A stretch of 64,000 nucleotides of DNA from Adenophora triphylla var. japonica (Eukaryota; Streptophyta; Magnoliopsida; Asterales; Campanulaceae): contig JAFEMH010001301.1 in NCBI GenBank assembly GCA_022495995.1, positions 124,001-188,000 on the forward strand, read 5' to 3'. Both the position numbers and the translations under genes were made by a program. Numbering within the stretch: position 1 is the stretch's first letter; every line of letters starts with the position of its first letter. Below, in pieces: positions 24,201-34,902 of the stretch. A model generated the notes under the pieces. It did no database searches. It saw nothing but the letters and a program-made list of their open reading frames with translations, and was not told where the DNA came from.

Positions 24201-24772
24201 TGGGTGAACGCGATCCGTTCTTCCCAAAGAGTAACTTAACCTCCGGACCCAAATCAAAATGGCATGGCGACTGTGTTTTTCAATAAAATCGATGTCTTCA
24301 AACTGAGGTGAAGCAGCGACCCTATAAAACGGTTTGATCCCGAGGGTCCACATTCACACATACTCTTTTGCTAATTGTTTTCCTTTGGTCGTGCAGTTCT
24401 TACTCCCGAGCAAGAAGTCAATATGAACCACATTGTTGATCTTGGTGATATGAGGAGCAACAAGAAGGCACATGGAGATACCAATGCTAGGGCCAGCCGG
24501 GAGAAGGAGGCCATGGATAGGAAGGCCTTGCTTCTCAAAGCAGGTGTGGGGATGATCCCCGTAGATGGATATGGGCCAGTGGAGCCAAACGAGTAAGCCC
24601 CCCAAGTGCAAGTCATTGGGGGAGAGGGGGAGGTCGATATGTCGACCGAGCTAGATTCGGGCTTCAAGCCTAGGCATGAGTCAGCTAGAGCAGACCCACA
24701 AAAAGTTGTGGACTTGGAGCTTGATGCTGACGAGCCAGAAGAGGTTGAAACTGACCTCCCTCTCAGTGACTA
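21222..24772 (+). pseudogene. Decayed gene with gypsy-type transposon N-terminal domain
   Basis: The plus-strand reading starts at ATG 21,222 (MARTFGFDVG). After at least two frameshifts and an in-frame TGA near 21,918 comes a domain with LPLDPFICEFLECM, then VRVLVCFAMVSSFVGFEP and WNSHMILVESRKGWEFPLPE. This matches the putative gypsy-type transposon (Transposase_28-like) domain found at the N-terminus of plant retroelement proteins. It runs to 22,540, where GGAG|GTTAAG is a splice donor. The acceptor TCGTGCAG|TT is at 24,396/24,397 and the frame continues LTPEQEVNMNHIVDLGD, then through a TAA at 24,594 to 24,772 as an acidic tail. The intron is 1,856 bp because of an inserted solo LTR; without it, 85 bp. 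The E2 LTR starts at 24,863. Confidence 0.6.
22593..24358 (+). repeat. Solo LTR A, Tat-related
   Basis: TGTAAGTAGCC...TTCACA, 1,766 bp, flanked by a perfect CATAC duplication (22,588-22,592 and 24,359-24,363). It carries two GCCGGRCGGC palindromes (22,811-22,820; 22,841-22,850) before TATA CCTATAAATAG (22,873), a CA microsatellite (about 24,131), the two U5 hairpins (24,181-24,231) and a PBS-like TGGCGACTG (24,265). No internal region is present, so it is a product of LTR-LTR recombination. Short frames inside it are not coding. Confidence 0.9.
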
Positions 24773-24862
24773 AGGAAGAGATCGTGTGTCGATCTGGGGG
24801 TAGAGCAAGTTGGAACCTCCCGAGCAGCGGGTTCATCTTCAAGCCACCCCCTCCTGAAATTA

Positions 24863-25838
24863 TGCGGATCCGGCTACGCGGGCCCCGGCATCTCGCGATT
24901 TCGAGTCGGGAGGTGTCGCTGCGCTTGTTTGGAGGAGTCGCCACACAGTTTTGATTTAGCCCAAAACATTGTAAAAAGGCTTGTTTAAAAAACTGTTGTT
25001 GTGTGATGAGATTTTAAGTTCGGAGGTCAGGTTACGCCTCGGGAAGAGAATAGTAGAGCTCACCCGAGTCACCTCGTATACACGAGTCTTTCGATACCCC
25101 TCTTACTTTAAAAGTTGTGTGTGTATGTGCTTTTTAAAAATGCATGTTGAATATGATGTCTACATTGTATGCTATGTATTGAAATTAATTGAAATAGTTT
25201 TGGAAGGAGGCCTTACCAATATTGGTTCGTGTCTAGCTTCCGCTGGGGAATAGTATTTGAGTGTGAATAGTGCTCCAGGGCGGACCGGGATTGCTTCGGG
25301 ATGTACCGATGTCTGCGGACAGAGCTTCGACGTGCCTTGGGATTGTTGGTTGTACTCGGGCAAAGGTTCGACATGCCTCGAGAGTGTTAGTTGTGCTCGG
25401 GTAGAGGTTCGGCGTGCCTCGAGAGTGTTGGTTGTGCTCGGGCAGAGGTTCGGCGTGCCTCAGGAGTGTTGGTTGTATTCGGGCAGAGGTTCGGTGTGCC
25501 TCGGGAGTGTTGGTTGTGCTCGGGAAGAGCTTCGGCTTGCTTCGGGATGCCTCGAGATTGTCCGACAGGGCTTCGAGATGGATCGGGATGCCTCGAGATG
25601 GACTGAAATGCTTCGAGATGGACCAGCAAGGCTTCTGGATGCCTCGGGAGCAGCTCGGGGCAGCTCGGGACCGTCTCGAGAGCGCTCGACAGGGCTTCAA
25701 AGCACCTCGGAAGGGCTCGAAAGGCCCAGAAAGGAACCGAAAGGGATCGGGAGTGCCTCGAAAGGACTTAGAGGGGAGCCTGAAGGCTGGGGGGAGAGAG
25801 AGGAGAGAATGGAGGTGTGAAGAAAATGAGAGGGGGAG
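24863..25838 (-). repeat. 3' LTR of E2, 3'-terminal portion
   Basis: On the minus strand this is the U5 side of the LTR whose other part is at 51,512-52,853; E1 split it. It contains the hairpins (about 25,036-25,086), the PBS-like GGAGTCGCCA complement (24,934-24,943) and a 41-bp minisatellite. Joined and without the MITE the LTR is about 1.3 kb. The outer end at 24,863 rests on the TG terminus and alignment only. Confidence 0.75.
25315..25545. repeat. 41-bp minisatellite in the E2 LTR
   Basis: About five to six copies of a 41-bp unit containing GAGTGTTGGTTGTGCTCGGG and GAGGTTCGGCGTGCCTCG. Related CTCGAGATG/CTTCGAGATG words continue to about 25,700. The long open frames on both strands here arise from the repeat and are not genes. 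Confidence 0.75.
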
Positions 25839-27567
25839 TGTAAGTGCTCCAATTTGAGTTGTTAGTATTTTCGTTAGAAAATTAACGAAAGTTTTAACAT
25901 TCCTAACATTTCTAACAATTCCTAACATTTCTAACCAAGCAAGGGTAAAGTGGGCATTGTTATTTAAGGATAAACCAAAGAAAGAATCTCAAAAATCTAA
26001 AGAAATGGAAAAATCCGAATCTGGTAAGTTGAAAAACACAGCCAGTTTGAATTTTTTGAAAAATATTCCTTGTGTCCAAAGCCTGGAGCTGCATTAAATG
26101 AACAGTGCACGCTTCCCTTCCTATCCGCGCGAACATCTTTGGCACTTTCAGAGGGCTATAAATTGAGGCCTTCAGTAACAGAAATAGGGAGCAACAACAC
26201 ATTTCACAACTGCACCTTGGCGAAAATAGGGAGAAAACAGTGAGAATTCTCTAGAATTGTCACCTTTTTCTCTTAATTATTTTCCCAAATCCCACTCACT
26301 CTCAAATTCAAACACTCACACATTCAAGCTTCATACACAAACACAAGGAAGATAGGTATAACCTCCCTCTCCTTACCCTAAATCTCTCTCATCCATGCAT
26401 GCATTTTCAAACTCCAAAATGTAGTTTGTTCATCTTCTTGCCCTAGATCCAAGAAGATCACCATGGAAGTTCATCTCCATGGTTGATCTTCTACAAGGAT
26501 CAACATTATCTTCAAAGTGTTCTTACTTACTTGCAAACATGTTTTCAAAACCCTAAAAACCATTTTCATACATCAAATCTTCATTTTCAAAGGATAAAAT
26601 TCCCCTTCCCAAGCAAATGAAGTGCTTAGTCCTAATGTACCCCAAGGATGGTTTGATATAGTTGATTCACCACTAAAATGTCAAGTGATCACTAATCAAA
26701 ACCTAGGGAAATTGGGACAAGCATGGATGCCAAACCCCCCTTTAAAATCATGTTTTTCTTCTTAAGAAAGTTGCTGTCCAGTAGCAATTTTCTAAGACCT
26801 CTGTCCATGGTCTAATTTTTTGGACACAGATAAACTTGGAATTTGGTGTTGACTACAAAACACTTTTTGTAGCCAACATTCAGAGCTTTCCATAAATATT
26901 TTTATTTATTTTTTTCATGAGTGAAACTCCCCTTTTCAAATTTTCCTTCAAAGGTCAGTTCATCAGTCTCTGGAAATCCAGATTTCATATCTGAGATTTC
27001 CAGAAGGTTTTGGTCCCTCAAATCATCCCCAAAATAAAAAATTCTTTTACAGAAACCTCATTTAGGGTGTTTTGAACAACTTTCACTCTCTGAGTTTCCC
27101 CAGATTCTGGAGTTTTGAAGCCCTTAAGTCCATTTCAAAATAAAGTGTCAACTGCCTTTTTCATTCTGGCAGAAATGTTTTTCAACTTCAAAAAATTCTT
27201 TGAGTCCCAAAACTCAACCCAAAAATCATACCAAAAATCATGGGACTTTTTTAAAGTCTAATAAATAATTCCCAATTTTTACTTTTCTCATTTTCAATTT
27301 ATTTTGGCCAAAGTAATACACACACACACACACACACAAATGATTTTTATGCTTGAAAGACTCGTTTTACGAGGCATTCCGGGTGAACACTAACGTTCTT
27401 CCCGGCGTGTAACGTGACCTCCGAACCCAAATCTCTTATCTCGGGCATTTTTCAAAGTTTTGGCCCTTAAAACAAAAATGGTGTGGCGACTCCGTTTTCC
27501 GATTTTATTTGGTTTTCAAAGAAACAAAAAATCGAATTTTTTCCGCGAAAGGGTACACATCGTTACA
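25839..27567 (+). repeat. 5' LTR of E1
   Basis: 1,729 bp. The palindrome box is TCCGCGCGAA at 26,124 (one change from the 3' LTR copy) and TATA CTATAAAT is near 26,157. A CA microsatellite is at about 27,318-27,340, U5 hairpins at 27,361-27,408 and a PBS-like TGGCGACTCCG at 27,484-27,494. It is very similar to the 3' LTR, with only a few substitutions in the first 170 bp, so the insertion is fairly recent. Confidence 0.95.
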
Positions 27568-27568
27568 G

Positions 27569-27586
27569 TGGCGACTCCGCTGGGGA
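27569..27586 (+). promoter_or_regulatory. Primer-binding site of E1
   Basis: TGGCGACTCCGCTGGGGA, one base after the LTR. It is identical to the E0 site and of the tRNA-Arg type known from Ogre/Tat elements. Confidence 0.85.
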
Positions 27587-29051
27587 AATATAAGCTTTAT
27601 CTTAAAAAAAAAATGATATTTGGTATATTGGTGGAAACCATTAAACTTTCCGTTATCGCCTCCTAACACGAGTCGGGGATAAATTGTGGTTTAACAATCC
27701 CACGTACCGGTATCATTGTTTTCAAAATAAAAGAAAAGCTTTTGAGGGTCAAGCTTCCGTCCCGGCATTTGAAATCGTTTGTGGTGTGTGTTGATTTTTC
27801 ACATTTTCGTGTTGTTTTGGCCGCCTCGGAAAAGTCAAAATTTTGACTGTTGGACCCGTTGCCTCGGATTTTGAATTATGTGCTTATGTGTGCATTTACT
27901 TTCAAAAAAAATGTTCAAAAAAAAAGAATTTCAGAAAAAAAAGGAATTTAAAAAAAAAAAAGAAAATTTTCAAAAAAAAATCATGCATCATACTTTTTAA
28001 GACACATGAAAAATTTCTATTTTACCCAGAAAAAGAAGATAGACTGCTTGCACACTACGCGCACGTGACCTTACACTGCACACTACGTCCCTAACCCGGG
28101 AAAATCCCTGTCGCGGCCCGTTTGGTCTTATTACGCCTCTCGGTGCAAGCACGGGACTACCCAAACATCCCATGGAGCCTCGTGTCGACCATGCACTTGT
28201 CCGTGACACACTTTGTCCGAGACCCGGTTGGTTTTTAGTCTGGTCTGTGTCATGCCCTGTCTGTGTATAGACCTTTCCTTTCAAGCCTTAGTCGGCATAC
28301 CAAGTCAATATCTTTCGGGGACCCTAATCAGTCGAAGTTCTGCCGGTTTTCCGTCACGGACTTTGACCAGATATTGACTGGCGCCTTGACTTTGACTCTG
28401 TCTGGCACAAATTATACACTGACTCCCAGCATGACACTGAGTCATCAAGGATTAATGATCATTCCATGCCTAATTACGGCCTAATTGACAACAAGTCAAG
28501 ATCAATCGTGGACATTTATCAGTCCAAATCATGCCGACTTTTTGTCGAGCCCTCGGACATGATCTTGACTTTGACGTCAGCTTTGTCCGTAATTTACATC
28601 GAATGCTCGTTAAGACTCGATTACCCGCCAGACTTTTAGGATCGTTTTTCTTTCGGTCGGTGGGACCCGCTTGCCCTATAGGACCCTCGCCCGGGGCTGT
28701 CCACCCTGGGAGGTCGAAATACAGGTGGAATACGAGGGGCTTATAGACGTAGTGACGGGGCCCACTGATCCAGGATCCAGATTAGTTTGCGAAAAAAGAA
28801 GAACAATCTTTTCCAACCGATTAGGTTAATAAAACATGTTTTAAGTAAACAAGAACAAATAACTGCATGTTGCATGAGCCCAAAAGCCCAAACACTTACC
28901 CTCCTTCCTTCCCAGACATCTGAACCCTCGTGCCTTTTCCCCCGCAGCTCCTCACAAAGGTTGGTTCCGGACACCGGGTCACCGTTTGATCAGTTGGGAA
29001 GAGTCAAGCGCATCGTCAGCTTCGCCGTTTATTCCGACTCCGGGTTTCAGA
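27587..29051 (+). other. Leader of E1
   Basis: About 1.46 kb of untranslated DNA with an A-rich stretch at 27,905-27,985. It is collinear with the E0 leader except for about 110 bp near the primer site. No gene seen. Confidence 0.7.
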
Positions 29052-30151
29052 ATGTCTGCATCAGCCGGTAATGATGGGGACAACGTCACTCCGCCTCCCG
29101 GGACCCCTCAGACAGAACAACAGTGGAATCAGTTAGCAGAACAGATGAGATTACGACAGGAAGCACAGCTGAATAGCCTTATGGAGGCTATTAAAAGCCA
29201 TGGTTTGGCCGCCAGCCTCAACCCCGATGGCACCTTCACCGTGGAAGAAGAAGAGGATGCCAATCCCACTCTCAGTCGCCCTGATTACTCCAGGATGCCA
29301 CCACCCACCTCCTATGGTACCACTACCGGAACCCATGCTCCTCGATCTTCGGGTCAGCCAGCCCCCCAGCTTCAGACCACTGGATCCATACAGCCCGACG
29401 GCACAAATCAGTTCGCAGTTCCTCAGTGGGGGCAAAATCAGTACGGAATGTCTTCTCATGGTTGGGGTTACCTCGGAATGCCACAGCTAATTGGGATCCC
29501 GCCTCAGTTTGGAACCGATCAATCCGGGCCTTCGCAGCAACAGTTCAAAGGGCCACAACAACAGTTCGGCATGCCTCAACAGCCGTCAGGAGCCCCTCCT
29601 CAGAATGATGTTAGCTCAGCTGCTCCTCCCACAGCTTTCACAAACCCATTTCTCACTCAGGGTTCGATGGGTTACCAAACCTCCATCCCAGTTTCATCAG
29701 AATCACCAGGACCGCAGTACCCCTCGGGTTATACACCATCGCCTCAGCCAGCCATGCAATTCAACAATCAGGGACAGCAGCCCGCACCTAAGCCTACTTA
29801 TGGGTCTCACTCCGGAAATCCAAGCTACCCAGCTACATCAGGACTGCCTCCACCCACTTTGCCAGTTGAAAAATCAACAGCAGGCCACAAGGTTCTATCC
29901 CTTCGCCCAGGCTCCTACTCATGTTCCCCCGGGCAATTTGGGCCAAGGACAGGTTTTCACCTACGTCCCCGGATCGGCCGTTCCCTCCACCAGTCTGCCG
30001 CCAGTGGTAGCTCCTCTCTCTAGCTCAACCACTAGTTTGAACGCAATGACTCCGCCACAAGACCCTCATCTGGCCTGGTTCATGGAACAGCATAAGGAAA
30101 TGAAAGCACAGATTGCTGAATTGACCGCTAAGAAGTCTGCCTTCCGGCCTA
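29052..30151 (+). pseudogene. gag, N-terminal part (E1)
   Basis: ATG at 29,052 (MSASAGNDGD), in the same context as the E0 gag. It is a proline- and glutamine-rich region with many PQ-type repeats, lacking recognised domains. A frameshift occurs near 29,870, in an A-run; the original frame continues with QAPTHVPPGNL and later HLAWFMEQHKEMKAQIAELT. The gene is then interrupted at 30,151 by the Athila-like insertion and resumes at 34,903 in a compatible frame. Gag forms the particle that packages element RNA. Confidence 0.8.
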
Positions 30152-31721
30152 TGTTCGGTCGAAACCTAACGGTTTATTTAATTCCGCAAGCGCACGGGCT
30201 ATTGTAATATAGCAGGTGCAAGTACGGGTCGATCCCACAGAGACAGGGTTTACTAGGGAATATTTTTGTCTTTAGAAAGTAATAGAAAAGATTGGGGGGA
30301 GATAAAATTTGTTTTTAGAAAAATAGAGAGAACATAAACAGAAAGTACTTTGATTAAATTCTTATAAAACGAAGCAATCTCGGGATTGGAAATCATACAC
30401 ATAACTTTGTTCAACAAATCGTCATTGTCTTAGTGATAAAAGGTTTTCATAAAAAGCAAGGATGGTATGTTAAGCCTTCGCTACTTCGGGTTAAGACAGT
30501 AGTGTTTGTATTCTTCACTAATTATGCCCTAACTGTTTGAGATTTCCGTTTACGTTGTTCCCGCCCTGTCACAAACGGGCGTTCCGACTTATCTCTAGCT
30601 GACCATAATTAGTAAGAATCCATTAAGAACGAGAGTCAACGTACTTTACATTAAAGGAACATCCCTAGGCCATTGAACTACTTTCGTGATCAATGAAACC
30701 TAGTTTCTTTATATGGTTCCGTCAATCGAGATTCTCCGCTAGGTACTTCTCTCAATTGACTGAATCATACAAATTGGATATCTCCAAAATGTAAGGCGTT
30801 TAGAGAATAATATAAAGAAATTGATTAGATGAAGAAAGAAGACAAGACTTAACATTTTTAGATGATGAACAAGTATGCTTTTGAGTTTTCAACCCCAAGA
30901 ATAAGGGGGATTACTCACAAGCCATTTATAACGTATAAGCAATAATAAAAGATTGAGTAAGAAAGACTTATGAATAAAGAAGGCAAATGTTGAGAATAAT
31001 GCTTCACTTTTATTGCTTTTCCTCCAAAGTGATTCCAAGAACAAATAATGAACTTGATCTCCAAATCTCCTTAGAAAATTGTTATCACAAGTGTTTGTAT
31101 CTTCTATCTATGAAGTATCAGTGATTTTCTCTCTAAAATTTCGTATGTAAGACTGATCACTAGGGTCCTATTTATAAAAAGGAGGAGACTCTTCAATTGG
31201 GTGCCATCAAAAGGTGCCTTTACATCTGCAGTCGCGTTTTGCACGGCCGCGTCAAGGAAGTTGCACGACCGTGTGACCCTTGGCGCCAGATTTGAATTTG
31301 AGTCTTGACACTTCGCACGGCCGCTCCTGTCCAAGCTGTACAGCCGCTCCATATAATGACACGGCCACTCCCTCTTCAAGACACGGCCACTCTATATTTT
31401 AGGGCCACAAATGGCCTGAAAAAGGCCAGGTGCACGGCCGCTCCATCTTGGCTGCACGGCCGCTCCATCTGGAATTTAGCTTTGTGTGCTTGATTTGGTT
31501 GGTGCTCTTCCATGTCTTTTGCCTTGAAGTGTCCAAGTATCCTTTTGATAAAAAGAACCTAAATCATGTCTTTAATTGCAAGAAAAGTACCAAAAGGCGT
31601 AAAATCTAGATAATATGAAAAAGGAACTAAAAAGTACATAAAATGAAATGAGAAATGATGTTTTATGCAATAAAAAGTATATAAAACTAAGGATAAATGA
31701 CTATATAATAGTCACTTATCA
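30152..31721 (-). repeat. E1b left (3') LTR
   Basis: 1,570 bp. On the minus strand a TATA-like TTTATAAATAGG lies near plus 31,168. Upstream of it (plus 31,230-31,470) is a cluster of GCACGGCCGCTCC-like boxes. A polypurine-like tract (GTGTGGGAAAGTT) abuts its start at 31,722. Confidence 0.88.
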
Positions 31722-33533
31722 AACTTTCCCACACTTAAGCTTTTGCTTGTTCCCAAGCAAACTTAGAATGAAAATACGGAGAGGGAGAAAAAACAAGATT
31801 GATCCCTCAGAAATAAAGTAGCAAGCCTTAATTGCCTTTTAGATAATGCCTTTGTCTTTCTAATCATATTTTGAATACCTTTAAAAGTTTATCTAGGAAG
31901 AAGTATTTTAGGGATATTTTAAAGAGATAAAATGCAAGACAATAACCTAATATAACATATATAGAATTTTGACCAAGTAAAGCATGCTAGAAGGATAATT
32001 CTTAGATTTATTTCTTGGTAGAAAAGCTTTCACTTTTTTAAAGTGATTTTTGAGAAAAGATGATTTTATTTCTTTAAAATGTACAAGAGAAGGTATAAAC
32101 ATTTATTCACAAATTAGAAGTTCCCGAAGAATTGTATTACATTCTTGAATCACTAGGGTGAAAAATGGATGATGATAGTGGAAAAATCTCATCAAAGTTA
32201 AACAAATTTATCTTATTTTTGCACGTGTTATATTTTTGCAAAAGACCTAAGTTATTTTTGATCATTTCAAGTAGGAGACATTGTGGTCGCGAACCCCATG
32301 TTCCTAATACTTAGATCAAGAATACTTTTGGATATTACTCCCGTTTGGCAAGGAAGCATCGTCGCAGCGAACGCCGTGCCCCGAGTTACTTAGGAAGTAA
32401 TAGGTTTCTTTTTTTTTTTTAAGGATTGGTGACAAATGTCACTCTTTTTAATAAGATAAAGATGTCTACTTTGATTTGATTTGAGAAATGGAAAGATGGA
32501 ATTTTTGATGAAAGGGTGTGATTCAAGGGATGCAAACAAAAAGGTGCTTCTAAAAAGGGAATAAACATTAAATAAAGATAAAAGATGTACAATTTTAAAG
32601 AAATATTTTCAATATTTGCATAAATGACCAAGTATATAAAAAGATTCCTTCTAATCAGATGCATTTTCCTTGATGAGACTCTATATTTTGCTATACTAAC
32701 TTATGAGGCTTTCAATTATTTCCTAAAAATATCCTTATATTTTTCTTTTTATAGATTTCTAAGTTTATAGAAAATATGAGAGGAAAGATAAATAGGCATT
32801 ATACTAGGGCAAATGGCAAGCATAGAAGTAATGATTATGGATCATCATAGGAATTTATTATTTTTTTTATATACTATTATACATGCATAAAAGAAAAAAT
32901 GCAACTAAATTAAAAAGAAAAAATTATACTAGAAAGCAGTTAAATCTAATCTAGAAAGCAAGTAAAAATTTAAAACTAGAAAGCGAAAAATAAAATAAAA
33001 GGATAGATATACCCCCCCCACACTTGAAATGAACATTGTCCTCAATGTTTCAGGGACAAGGAGTAAAAAGATAAGCATGCGGTGGTAAACAAAATTATGA
33101 TAAACAGTAATATAATCCATCGGTTTACTATTCCGATGATGCTTGTTTAAGGTCATAAGCTCGACCCCTTTCTATCAGTAACAATGGACGGTGAGTGGTA
33201 TTGTAATGGTCTCTTGTCCTTAACAACTCGCCATTCCTTGCCCTTTGGCGTGATTGAGCTCTTATAATTAATGCAAACACGACATCCCGGTGTGCCTTTT
33301 TTCTTAGGCCCCCTACCCTTTGATTTTTCAACTTTATTAGGCTGTTTAGGGTGCACATTTTTTTCACCTCTATGATCTAAGGGTTTTTTAATTATTATTT
33401 TTGAGTCCTTGGCTTGTGACTTTTCACCCTTTTTGCTATTATTTTCAGGCGTGTCGACTTCATGGCACGATTTCTTGAGATTTAAGTCTTTAAATTCGAC
33501 TTTCTTATTTCCAATGCTTAAAGAAAGAGTGCC
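31722..33533 (-). other. E1b internal remnant
   Basis: About 1.8 kb between the LTR copies. A minus-strand open frame at 33,153-33,593 (lysine-rich, KSKGRGPKKKGTPGCRVCIN) crosses into the truncated LTR and has no recognisable domain. The rest is AT-rich and non-coding. Confidence 0.5.
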
Positions 33534-34897
33534 ATTCTTATAAAACGAAGCATTCTCGAGATTGGAAATCATACACATAACTTTGTTCATCAAATCGTCA
33601 TTGTCTTAGAGATAAAAGGTTTTCATAAAAAGCAAGGATGGTATGTTAAGCCTTCGCTACTTCGGGTTAAGACAGTAGCGTTTGTATTCTTCACTAATTA
33701 TGCCCTAATTGTTTGAGATTTCCGTTTACGTTGTTCCCGCCCTGTCACAAACGGGCGTTCCGGCTTATCTCTAGCTGACCATAATTAGTAAGAATCCATT
33801 AAGAACGAGAGTTAACATACTTTCCATTAAAGGAACATCCCTAGGCCGTTGAACTACTTTCGTGATCAATGAAACCTAGTTTCTTTATATGGTTCCGTCA
33901 ATCGAGATTCTCCGCTAGGTACTTCTCTCAATTGACTGAATCATACAAATTGGATATCTCCAAAATGTAAGGCATTTAGAGAATAATATAAAGAAATTGA
34001 TTAGATGAAGAAAGAAGACAAGACTTAACATTTTTAGATGATGAACAAGTATGCTTTTGAGTTTCCAACCCCAAGAATAAGAGGGATTACTCATAAGCCA
34101 TTTATAACGTATAAGCAATAATAAGAGATTGAGTAAGAAAGACTTATGAATAAAGAAGGCAAATGCTGAGAATAATGCTTCACTTTTATTGCTTTTCCTC
34201 CAAAGTGATTCCAAGAACAAATAATGAACTTGATCTTCAAATCTCCTTAGAAAATTGTTATCACACGTGTTTGTATCTTCTATCTATGAAGTATCAGTGA
34301 TTTTCTCTCTAAAATTTCATATGTAAGACTGATCACTAGGGTCCTATTTATAAAAAGGAGGAGACTTTTCAATTGGGTGCCATCAAAAGGTGCCTTTACA
34401 TCTGCAGTCGCGTTTTGCACGGCCGCGTCAAGGAAGTTGCACGGCCGTGTGACCCTTGGCGCCAGATTTGAATTTGAGTCTTGACACTTCGCACGACCGC
34501 TCCTGTCCAAGCTGCACGGCCGCTCCATATAATGACACGGCCACTCCCTCTTCAAGACACGACCACTCTATATTTTTGGGCCACAAATGGCCTGAAAAAG
34601 GCTAGGTGCACGGCCGTTCCATCTTGGCTGCACGGCCGCTCCATCAGGAATTTAGCTTTGTGTGCTTGATTTGGTTGGTGCTCTTCCATGTCTTTTGCCT
34701 TGAAGTGTCCAAGTATCCTTTTGATAAAAAGAACCTAAAACCTGTCTTTAATTGCAAGAAAAGTACCAAAAGGCGTAAAATCTAGATAGTATGAAAAAGG
34801 AACTAAAAAGTACATAAAATGAAATGAGAAATGATGTTTTATGCAATAAAAAGTATATAAAACTAAGGATAAATGACTATATAATAGTCACTTATCA
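33534..34897 (-). repeat. E1b right (5') LTR, truncated
   Basis: About 1,364 bp nearly identical to 30,358-31,721. The terminal U5 part is missing, replaced by internal sequence. It contains the same GCACGGCCGC box cluster (34,410-34,645). Confidence 0.85.
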
Positions 34898-34902
34898 GCC
34901 TA

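Larger units (their letters stand above)
30152..34897 (-). mobile_element. E1b: Athila-like insertion inside E1 gag
   Basis: 4,746 bp, flanked by a perfect GCCTA duplication (30,147-30,151; 34,898-34,902). Left LTR 30,152-31,721; right LTR copy about 33,534-34,897, lacking the last 190 bp or so of the LTR and the primer site. On the minus strand, LTRs start TGATAAGTGACT. After the right LTR comes an internal segment with AACATTGAGGACAATGTTCA and a G-run (33,003-33,045), a pattern I recall from the 3' region of Athila elements. No pol domains are present: a deletion derivative. Confidence 0.88.

Noticed and set aside
24863..24863. A target duplication for E2 (AATTA)
   Set aside because: The other side of E2 is outside the window, so it cannot be confirmed.
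25233..25928. Long open frames on both strands with RR/SR-rich repeats
   Set aside because: They are products of the 41-bp minisatellite and cross an LTR boundary.
30152..34897. The pair of 1.4-kb repeats as a segmental duplication
   Set aside because: TG/CA ends, a GCCTA duplication and a polypurine tract show them to be LTRs of one inserted element.
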